Of a stretch of 64,000 nucleotides of DNA, positions 1 through 7,013 are shown piece after piece. The DNA comes from UBA6168 sp041741095 (GTDB lineage Bacteria > Bacteroidota > Bacteroidia > Chitinophagales > Saprospiraceae). Each line of letters opens with the position of its first letter. Within the stretch, counting starts at the first letter, position 1. The position numbers and the translations under genes are program-made. The stretch covers positions 124,001-188,000 of the forward strand of contig JBGSKQ010000095.1 in NCBI GenBank assembly GCA_041741095.1, given 5' to 3'. The notes under the pieces are model-generated. The model was not told the DNA's origin, did not search any database, and worked only from the letters and a program-made list of their open reading frames with translations.

Positions 1-1098
1 CACACGCCTGGACACACCATGGAAAGCTCCACTTTTTTATTGAGGGACGAAAACGATAAAGACTACGCAATTTTCACGGGCGACACCCTCTTTTTGGGCG
101 ATGTTGGCCGCCCGGACCTGGCTATCAAACAAGGTGAAATCACAAGGGAAGACCTCGCTGGCTTCCTGTTCGATTCGCTGCGCAACAAAATCATGACCCT
201 GGCCGATGAGGTGATCGTTTATCCTGGCCACGGTGCCGGTTCTGCCTGCGGCAAAAAAATGAGCAAGGAAACAGAAGGCAAATTGGGCGATCAAAAACTG
301 TTCAATTACGCACTACGTCCCGATATGACACGGGAAGAATTTGTCAAAGAAGTCACGACAGGTCTGGTAGATCCACCGCAATATTTCCCCAAAAATGCGG
401 TGATGAATAAAATGGGCTACTCCAGCATTGATGAGGTGCGTGAACAAGGCACACAGGCGCTCAGTGTACGGGCTTTCAAAGCTGCCTGGGAAGGTAACGA
501 GGCCCTTGTGCTGGATACCCGTCACGAAACGGCTTTTGTAAAAGGATTTATCCCCGGTTCAGTGTTCATCGGCCTCGACAGTGATTTTGCCCCCTGGGTA
601 GGCGCACTGATCGCCGATTTGAAAATACCCATCCTCATCGTGACTGAGCCTGGCCGTGAACTCGAAGTGGTGGACAGGCTTGCCCGTGTGGGTTACGACA
701 ACCCCATCGGCTATCTAAAAGGCGGATTTGATGCTTGGGTAGAAGCTGGCGAGGACGTGGAGGTGATGGATGAAGTGACGCCAGAAGAATTTGCAAAAAT
801 GTCCAAAAAAGCATCGCTGGATCTATTGGACGTGCGCAAAGCCAGCGAATTCAACACTGAACATGTGGTCGGAGCCATCAATTTCCCGCTTGACTTTATC
901 AATAAAAACATGTCGCAGCTAGACCGTGACAAAAAATACTATGTGCATTGTGCTGGCGGATACCGTTCCGTAATTGCCATTTCCATCTTGAAAACAAGGG
1001 GTTTTGAGAATTTGGTCAATATCTCCGGCGGTTACAAGATAATGCAGGAAACAGACTTAAAGCGCACTGAATACAAAGAGCAGTTGACGGAGCTTTGA
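1..1098 (+). CDS. MBL-fold persulfide dioxygenase / double rhodanese (CstB-like), 5' truncated by window edge
   Basis: The frame is open from base 1 and reads HTPGHTMES, the metallo-beta-lactamase HxPGHT motif, so the ATG at 19 is internal and the gene begins upstream. Next come GDTLFLGDVGRPD (metal-binding Asp) and YPGHGAGS (metal-binding His), then two rhodanese modules. The first (about residues 155-255) has no Cys in its active-loop position (VTEPGRE), so it looks like a pseudo-rhodanese. The second (about 260-360) keeps the loop CAGGYRS. MBL, inactive rhodanese, active rhodanese is the order of CstB-type sulfur-detoxifying enzymes, which oxidise persulfides and transfer sulfane sulfur. 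The family is clear. The exact substrate is inferred. A hairpin terminator lies at 1246-1276. Confidence 0.88.
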   Translation, partial: HTPGHTMESSTFLLRDENDKDYAIFTGDTLFLGDVGRPDLAIKQGEITREDLAGFLFDSLRNKIMTLADEVIVYPGHGAGSACGKKMSKETEGKLGDQKLFNYALRPDMTREEFVKEVTTGLVDPPQYFPKNAVMNKMGYSSIDEVREQGTQALSVRAFKAAWEGNEALVLDTRHETAFVKGFIPGSVFIGLDSDFAPWVGALIADLKIPILIVTEPGRELEVVDRLARVGYDNPIGYLKGGFDAWVEAGEDVEVMDEVTPEEFAKMSKKASLDLLDVRKASEFNTEHVVGAINFPLDFINKNMSQLDRDKKYYVHCAGGYRSVIAISILKTRGFENLVNISGGYKIMQETDLKRTEYKEQLTEL

Positions 1099-1099
1099 T

Positions 1100-1225
1100 T
1101 AGTCCGTAGTCTCCAATCAACAGTCTTCAGTCTTCAGTCTTCAGTCCACAGTCCGCAGTTGAGCACTTGCTAAGTTGTGGACTGAAGACTGAGGACTGGA
1201 GACGGAAAACTGGAGAGTGAAAAGA
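1100..1225. repeat. Inverted pair of tandem heptamer arrays
   Basis: From 1100 to 1159 the sequence runs in steps of exactly 7 bases (units such as TAGTCCG, CAGTCTT three times, CAGTCCA, CAGTCCG). From 1177 to 1225 the complementary heptamers run the other way (GTGGACT, GAAGACT, GAGGACT). The two arrays can pair as an imperfect long hairpin with about 17 nt between them. It sits in the 3' flank of the CstB-like gene. A relative using the same CAGTCNN unit is at 22577-22629. Confidence 0.85.
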
Positions 1226-1245
1226 TGAGTTGTTCGATTTTCAAT

Positions 1246-1276
1246 AAGGGTTAATCCTTCGGGATTGACCCTTTTT
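1246..1276 (+). terminator. Hairpin terminator with TTCG loop
   Basis: An 11-bp stem (AGGGTTAATCC pairing with GGATTGACCCT, one G-T wobble) with a TTCG tetraloop is followed by a T run. It lies just upstream of the glycerate kinase ATG at 1290, so it separates the preceding gene from it. Confidence 0.75.
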
Positions 1277-1289
1277 GGTATATTGTCCC

Positions 1290-2420
1290 ATGAAAATATT
1301 GGTAGCCCCGGATTCATTTAAAGATGCGCTGTCCGCTTTGGAAGTATGCAAAGCCATTCAAAAAGGGGCACAGACCGCCTTGCCTGGGGCTGAAATTGTG
1401 ATGTTCCCCCTCTCGGATGGTGGAGAAGGGCTTGCCGAAGTCCTGGCCTACCATTTATCGGGAGAAATGATTTCAGTGACGGTAGATGATCCTTTGGGCC
1501 GCCCTGTGAATTCAGCTTACTTTTTTTCACTCCCAAAAAAAACTGCACTGGTAGAAATGGCTCAGGCTTCAGGTTTGCAATTGTTGAAAAACCATGAGCG
1601 CAACCCATTGAAAACCAGTACGTATGGAACTGGGCAACTCATCATGCACGCCATTGAAAACGGAGCAAAAACCATCCTCCTTGGCATCGGCGGCAGCGCC
1701 ACTAACGATGCGGGCATGGGCATGGCAAAGGCACTTGGTTTTCATTTTTTGGATGAAAATGGAAAAGAACTGGAGCCGGTGGGTGAAAACTTGAGCAAGG
1801 TGGCCCAAATAAGTGGATCGCTCAGTCAAAAAAAATCAGTCCAATTTGAAGTGCTGAGCGATGTGTCCAATCCGCTTTTTGGATCAAATGGCGCTGCCCA
1901 TGTATTTGCCCAGCAAAAAGGAGCCGATGAACAAGGTATCCAAATTTTGGATGAAGGCTTGCGCCATTTTGCGGATTTGCTGGAAAAACAAATGGGCAAG
2001 TCCATAGCCCAGGTGCCAGGGGCTGGGGCGGCGGGCGGTGTGGGCGCTGGCGCAATGGCCTTTTTGGGTGCCACTTTGAAACCAGGCATCGAGGCCGTCA
2101 TGGATTTGACAGGATTTGATGATCAATTGGAAGACGTGGACTTGATAATCACAGGCGAAGGCAAACTGGACGGGCAAACCGCACACGGCAAATTGATCCA
2201 TGGCATCTGCCAACAGGCGAAAGCCAGAAAAATACCAGTGGTTGCATTTTGCGGCGCACTGGCAGCAAGCACCGCAGAATTGGAAAAATTGGGGATTGAA
2301 GCAGCATTTTCCATCAGCCGTGCGCCCCAATCGTTGGAATCGGCCATTGTTGCCACCCGATCAGGCCTTGAAAGTTTGGCATACAATGTTTTGAAAATCA
2401 CTACTTTAGGGAAAACATAG
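1290..2420 (+). CDS. Glycerate kinase (GlxK/GarK family)
   Basis: A 376-aa protein that phosphorylates D-glycerate with ATP, feeding lower glycolysis. The start MKILVAPDSFKDALSA is the usual family N-terminus. The reading frame extends 15 nt further to a TTG, but the ATG at 1290 fits the family. Visible family motifs are SDGGEGLAEVLAYH near residue 50, LGIGGSATNDAGMGMAKALG near 135 and GEGKLDGQTAHGK near 290. Length is normal for the family. It follows a terminator and therefore is probably its own transcription unit. Whether the product is 2- or 3-phosphoglycerate cannot be told from sequence by eye. Confidence 0.93.
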   Translation: MKILVAPDSFKDALSALEVCKAIQKGAQTALPGAEIVMFPLSDGGEGLAEVLAYHLSGEMISVTVDDPLGRPVNSAYFFSLPKKTALVEMAQASGLQLLKNHERNPLKTSTYGTGQLIMHAIENGAKTILLGIGGSATNDAGMGMAKALGFHFLDENGKELEPVGENLSKVAQISGSLSQKKSVQFEVLSDVSNPLFGSNGAAHVFAQQKGADEQGIQILDEGLRHFADLLEKQMGKSIAQVPGAGAAGGVGAGAMAFLGATLKPGIEAVMDLTGFDDQLEDVDLIITGEGKLDGQTAHGKLIHGICQQAKARKIPVVAFCGALAASTAELEKLGIEAAFSISRAPQSLESAIVATRSGLESLAYNVLKITTLGKT

Positions 2421-2795
2421 TTGCCGAACCTTATTTTTTGCAAGGCATTTCCCTTCCAATTTCAAAATCTGCCTATTTTAGCGCCATTGATAGCTACACA
2501 AAACTCACCCAATACCGCATGAAACTTAAAATTGTACAAGACTATTCCACTTATCTGATGTTACGCTCTTGCCCGCCTGGTAATAGCCTCGTTTTTCAAA
2601 ACCCATTCATCGGAAAGAAAAATTCTTTGCTATTCAATTGCAATCCACCCGACATTGGAAGCATAGAGCCAGCCTTTTGCTGTTAAGATTTTTAGAGGTT
2701 TTGCGTTCAAGGTTGATTTTTTTTACAACTTTGACTTTGGCGCAAGCCAACATGTTCTTTGGGATAAAATTTTGTTTAACTTAAAAATTTTTGTT
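2421..2795. other. Intergenic region, no supported gene
   Basis: 375 bp upstream of the large secreted protein. One reading frame (ATG 2519 to 2686, 55 codons; open from a TTG at 2438) has no signal, domain or credible start and is not called. No terminator or clear repeat was seen. The AT-rich stretch 2700-2795 probably holds the promoter of the next gene. Confidence 0.5.
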
Positions 2796-5700
2796 ATGCT
2801 AAAAGACTACTTATCTAAACTATTTTCCATTGCGGTATTGCTCACATTTTGGAGCTATGCAACCTCGCAAACAAGTTTTACTGTTGATGCTCCTTCCAGT
2901 ATCGCAGGAAGTTACGAAGGTGTGCAATACTTGTATGGCCCTTATCTAGCAGGCGAAAGCGCCTCCGTCGTACAAATTGATGATGGCACGGGTGTTACAA
3001 CTGGTTGTGTTGCTGCTGCAAATGACCTTACAGGATCTATTGCTTTGATTGACAGGGGAACTTGTACGTTTGCAGTAAAAACGGTAAATGCCCAGGCCGC
3101 TGGAGCAATTGCGGTTATTATTTGCAACAATGATACAGCAAACCCTGATGCTCTTCCTGCAGTAGGTGGTTCGGATTGTAGTATTACAATTCCAACTATT
3201 GGTGCCAGCTACAATACTTGTGTAACCATTAAATCTGAATTGGCAAATGGTGTCACAGTTACATTGCCTGATTTGGCACCAACTGAAGCAGGACAAAGCG
3301 TTGTCAACCCAATTGCTTTGCCAGGAGCAGGTACATATACCGCTACTGAACTTACAGGCACATTCGCTACAGAGATTTTTAGTGATGCAGTTGCAGCTAA
3401 AGTTTACTCTATTGTTGCTCCAGCTGACGGTGTTATGAATGTGAATTCTTGTCTAGGTGGTAGTGATACCAGGCTTGCAGTGCTGTCTGGATGTAGAGGT
3501 ACTGGTATTACTATTGTTGGCTCTAATGACGATGCATGCCCATTTGCAGTTGACAGTATGAGTTTTGCTTCAAGCCTTGATGTACTTGTAAACGAAGGAG
3601 AAGAATATTTGATTTTCTGGGACGATCGCTGGAGCAATAGTGGGTTTGATTTTTCAGTATCCTTTGGTGATTACCCAAATGTTGATGTGACTTTTACGGT
3701 GGACATGTTGTTTGAAACTGTTGACCCTGCAGGTGTTTACATCGCTGGAACTTTCAATGGTTGGACGCCGGAACTGATGACTGATAATGGCAACGGCACT
3801 TGGTCATTTACCACCAGTGTCTTGGCAAGCTCTGAAGTACAATGGAAATTCCTCAATGGCCCTACAGGTTGGGAAACAAGCCCGGCACTCGTTGATTGTG
3901 GTGTTGATGATGGACAAGGCGGCTTCAATAGGGTAGCAGTCATCAATTCCATTCAGCCGGTTGATATTAACTCGGTTTGCTTCAATAGTTGTGCTGACTG
4001 CGTGCCTACAGATTGCGGGAATCCAATTTCTTTGATTGACGATGATTTTGAAAGCTACACAGCAGGTACAAATAACCTTGCTGCCCAATCACCTCATTGG
4101 TCAACATGGAGCGGAGTAGAAGGTGGTCCTGAAGATGGCAACGTGAGTACAACTCAAGCCAGCTCTGGTGTCAATTCTATGGGAATAATTGGCGGTGCCG
4201 CTGCAGGTGGCCCACAAGATGTATTGCTTCTTTTAGGTGATAAAACATCTGGCCACTACGGACTCGCATGGAGCATGTATATCCCTTCCGGAAATTTGGC
4301 ATATTATAATATTCAGCATTTTGAGTTGCCGGGTACAGAATGGGCCATTGAAGTGGACTTTAATGCTGGAGGAGTAGGTACTATTGATGCTGGTGCAGCA
4401 GCTGTTGCTTCTTTTTCATATCCTTACGATACATGGTTTGATGTAGTTCACTATATCGATCTAGATAATGACCATGCTGACCTGTACGTTGACAATAATC
4501 ATGTTTATGGCTGGCAATTTAGTGTCCAGGCCAATGCAGCCACTGGTACCAAGCAGTTAGGTGGTGTTGACTTCTTCCCACGCAATACAACTGATGTTTA
4601 CTTTGTTGATGATCTTGTATTTGTTGCTTTGCCACCTCCTGCCGATGGTCAATATTGTCATACTGCTCTTCCTGCTACGGAAGGCATTAATACCGTAGAG
4701 GATCTCGACTGCTTTGGTGGCCCGGATCAAGTGGATGCTCCATCAGCCGCTTGGTTTACCTATACACCTGCAACGGATGGCATACTTTCAGTTGGCTCAT
4801 GCGATCAGGGAGTTGACTCAAGGGTATGGGTATTTTCCGGTGGATGTGGTGGGCAAGCACTCGAAGGCATGAACGACGACCGTTGTATTTCTACTGGTAC
4901 CGATGCCTATGCTTCCTACAGGGAAGTATTGGTTACGGCAGGTACTGAATACTTGATCGTTTGGGACAATGCTTGGGAAGCAACAGGGTTTGATTTTGAA
5001 ATCAGCCTCAGCACAGATCCGGCAGCAGATGGTGACTTCTGTGAAACTGCTATCCCAGTCGGTCTTGGCGTACATACAATTGATGGAATCAACGGTGATG
5101 CATCAGTGGCTGGTCCAAATATTGGTACATTAGTATCTAGCACTACACCTTATGCACAATCAGAATGGTATTCCTATACACCGTCTGAAAACAGTGAAAT
5201 AACTATTTCTTCTTGTTCGATGACAAGCGAAAACACTCGTGTTTGGGTATATGAAGGTGACTGTGGATTTGGGAACCTAAATTTGATTGCCACCAATGAT
5301 GATGGTTGCGCTACTCAATCTCTCATTGAAGACCTGCCGGTATCGGCTGGTACTACTTACTACATCGAATGGGACAATGAAGATGACGATGCAGCTGGTT
5401 TTGACTGGGAAATCAGTTCAGTAACCATCGTTGAAGTAACCTTCATCGTGAACATGACGAATGAAGTGGTCACAGATCCAGATGCTATTTTTATTGCCGG
5501 TGTTTTCAATGGTTGGAGCGACCAACAAATGACCCCACTGAGTGGCAATAGGTATCAAGCCAAATTGAACTTGGAAGTAGGTCAAACCTATGAATACAAG
5601 TTTAAAAACGGCTCCGGTGGTTGGGAAAATGCCAACGATGTCCTCATCAATTGCGGTATCCAAAATGGCAACGATGTCAACCGTGTTTACACCGTTGAAG

Positions 5701-6029
5701 CCACTCCTACTACCCAGGAATTCTGCTTCAATACTTGCGAAGTCATGTGTACACCTGGAAACGCAACCGACAAAGCCTTCGCCAATGCCCTCAGCATGAT
5801 GCCGAACCCGGCTGGCGACTTTGTGAATATCAGCTACCAGTTTGACGGATTGACGAACCTGAACGTGCGCCTGATCAATTCCATTGGCCAGGTGATGGCA
5901 GTAAGGAATTACAGCGAGGCATTGGTTGGCACTGAAAGGATTGACCTTTCCCAACTGCCAAGCGGCGCTTATACGGTGGTGTTCTCCAATGGCGAAAGCA
6001 CTTTCGGCAAGCGTTTGATTGTTGAATAA
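2796..6029 (+). CDS. T9SS cargo protein with PA domain and two FNGW carbohydrate-binding-like domains
   Basis: A 1077-aa exported protein. The ATG at 2796 gives a signal peptide (MLKDYLSKLFSIAVLLTFW...SQ); the frame also opens at an upstream TTG (2772), which would spoil it. Residues about 25-140 resemble a protease-associated (PA) domain (IALIDRGTCTF, AGAIAVIICNN). Two similar modules (about 300-410 and 885-995) carry VYIAGTFNGW / IFIAGVFNGW with the WKF/YKF pattern of CBM20/CBM48-like beta-sandwiches. Between them are repeated modules with DDRCIS and EYLIVWDN motifs and a LamG-like stretch. The last 80 residues (MMPNPAGDFVNISYQ ... KRLIVE) form a type A T9SS sorting domain, so it should be secreted and surface attached. 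No protease catalytic domain is visible. Ligand unknown. Confidence 0.85.
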   Translation: MLKDYLSKLFSIAVLLTFWSYATSQTSFTVDAPSSIAGSYEGVQYLYGPYLAGESASVVQIDDGTGVTTGCVAAANDLTGSIALIDRGTCTFAVKTVNAQAAGAIAVIICNNDTANPDALPAVGGSDCSITIPTIGASYNTCVTIKSELANGVTVTLPDLAPTEAGQSVVNPIALPGAGTYTATELTGTFATEIFSDAVAAKVYSIVAPADGVMNVNSCLGGSDTRLAVLSGCRGTGITIVGSNDDACPFAVDSMSFASSLDVLVNEGEEYLIFWDDRWSNSGFDFSVSFGDYPNVDVTFTVDMLFETVDPAGVYIAGTFNGWTPELMTDNGNGTWSFTTSVLASSEVQWKFLNGPTGWETSPALVDCGVDDGQGGFNRVAVINSIQPVDINSVCFNSCADCVPTDCGNPISLIDDDFESYTAGTNNLAAQSPHWSTWSGVEGGPEDGNVSTTQASSGVNSMGIIGGAAAGGPQDVLLLLGDKTSGHYGLAWSMYIPSGNLAYYNIQHFELPGTEWAIEVDFNAGGVGTIDAGAAAVASFSYPYDTWFDVVHYIDLDNDHADLYVDNNHVYGWQFSVQANAATGTKQLGGVDFFPRNTTDVYFVDDLVFVALPPPADGQYCHTALPATEGINTVEDLDCFGGPDQVDAPSAAWFTYTPATDGILSVGSCDQGVDSRVWVFSGGCGGQALEGMNDDRCISTGTDAYASYREVLVTAGTEYLIVWDNAWEATGFDFEISLSTDPAADGDFCETAIPVGLGVHTIDGINGDASVAGPNIGTLVSSTTPYAQSEWYSYTPSENSEITISSCSMTSENTRVWVYEGDCGFGNLNLIATNDDGCATQSLIEDLPVSAGTTYYIEWDNEDDDAAGFDWEISSVTIVEVTFIVNMTNEVVTDPDAIFIAGVFNGWSDQQMTPLSGNRYQAKLNLEVGQTYEYKFKNGSGGWENANDVLINCGIQNGNDVNRVYTVEATPTTQEFCFNTCEVMCTPGNATDKAFANALSMMPNPAGDFVNISYQFDGLTNLNVRLINSIGQVMAVRNYSEALVGTERIDLSQLPSGAYTVVFSNGESTFGKRLIVE

Positions 6030-6060
6030 ATTTGAAAACTGGGTTCGCCCGGTTTAAATA

Positions 6061-6102
6061 AAAATGCCCTGCCTGGAATCTTCCAGGTGGGGCATTTTTT
6101 TT
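6061..6102. terminator. Bidirectional hairpin terminator
   Basis: 18-bp arms (6061-6078 and 6081-6098) with two G-T wobbles and flanking A and T runs. It lies between the convergent ends of the secreted protein (+) and cmk (-) and can serve both. Confidence 0.85.
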
Positions 6103-6120
6103 AACGTCAAACCGCCTTCC

Positions 6121-6798
6121 TCATAGCTCTCTTATCCTTTCCCGGACAAGGTCGAGCGACAGGTCCAACTGCTGTTCGTGATTGAGGTTGGTGTTGTCTA
6201 TCAGGATTGCATCGTCGGCTTGTTTAAGTGGGCTGTCTTCCCTGGTTGAGTCTATTCGATCCCGCTCTATCAGGTTTTTTTTGATTTCTTCCAAACTGGT
6301 TTCGTGGCCTTTGGCTTTCAATTCTTCGTGCCTGCGCCTAGCCCGTTCGTCTTCCTGGGCAGTGAGGAAAATCTTTAGCTCCGCATCGGGGAACACGACC
6401 GTGCCGATGTCACGGCCATCCATCACCACACCTTTTTGCTGGCCCATCGCTTGTTGCTGCCGAACCATTTCCCTTCTTACCTCCGGGATGGTGGCCACAG
6501 GGCTTACCAAGTCTGCAACGTGCATTTTCCTGATCTCTGCCGACACGTTGTGGCCGTTGAGATGGATATGGTTCCCGTTTTCATCGGCCTCAAAATGCAG
6601 GTGAATCTTGGGAAGGGCTTTTTTTACTGCTTCGATATTGTTTATATCTACTTGATTTTCAATAAAATAAAGCGTCACAGCCCGGTACATGTCGCCCGTG
6701 CTGATGTAGGCATAGTTGAGGGCGTTTCCCAAAGCCCTGGCAAGTGTGCTTTTGCCGCAGGAAGAATGGCCGTCAATGGCGATGGTGATTTTTTTCAA
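6121..6798 (-). CDS. cmk: Cytidylate kinase, probable TTG start
   Basis: Transfers phosphate from ATP to CMP/dCMP in pyrimidine nucleotide salvage and lipid/DNA precursor supply. The protein opens LKKITIAIDGHSSCGKSTLA, with the P-loop GHSSCGKST. It continues with the CMP-binding STGDMYRA, VVMDGRDIGTVVFP and the LID-like RARRRHEELKAKG. The frame is open to a GTG at 6891, but that extension encodes a heptamer-repeat tract (TCTCACT units). Starting at the TTG at 6798 gives exactly 225 aa, the usual family length, and there is no ATG at that position. It ends against the shared terminator. Function is sure; the start is inferred. Confidence 0.92.
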   Translation of the reverse strand: MKKITIAIDGHSSCGKSTLARALGNALNYAYISTGDMYRAVTLYFIENQVDINNIEAVKKALPKIHLHFEADENGNHIHLNGHNVSAEIRKMHVADLVSPVATIPEVRREMVRQQQAMGQQKGVVMDGRDIGTVVFPDAELKIFLTAQEDERARRRHEELKAKGHETSLEEIKKNLIERDRIDSTREDSPLKQADDAILIDNTNLNHEQQLDLSLDLVRERIREL

Positions 6799-6885
6799 AA
6801 GGGAGTAGGGTTTGTGGTTGTTGAGCCGAGAATGGTAAAAAGCAAATTGAATTGAGATAAATTGTTGATTTTCAACATCTAATTG

Positions 6886-6921
6886 TCTCACTTCTCAATT
6901 TCTCACTTCTCAGGTCTCACT
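6886..6921. repeat. Short tandem heptamer array (TCTCAMT)
   Basis: Five units of the form TCTCACT/TCTCAAT/TCTCAGG with one extra T between the second and third. It lies in the cmk 5' flank and explains why the cmk reading frame appears to extend upstream. Confidence 0.6.
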
Positions 6922-6954
6922 AATGTCAGGGCAAAAATCTTAAATTTTAGACAA

Positions 6955-6995
6955 ACAAAAAGCCCCAGGCGAATGGCCCAGGGCTTCTTTTTTAA
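6955..6995 (-). terminator. Terminator downstream of the OmpA-family gene
   Basis: A GC-rich imperfect stem (AAGCCC...GGGCTT) with T runs on both strands lies just past the stop of the minus-strand OmpA-family gene at 7014. Confidence 0.75.
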
Positions 6996-7013
6996 GTAGG
7001 TAGATGTTCTATC

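Noticed and set aside
1100..1225. Regular repeats that might suggest a CRISPR array
   Set aside because: Units are 7 bases without spacers and the second half is the reverse complement; no cas genes are nearby.
2438..2686. 82-codon open frame starting with TTG after glycerate kinase
   Set aside because: No signal, domain or credible start; residues look like random translation of AT-rich intergenic DNA.
6799..6891. 31-codon N-terminal extension of cytidylate kinase
   Set aside because: Its upstream end runs into the heptamer tract and it would exceed the family length; a TTG start at 6798 gives 225 aa.
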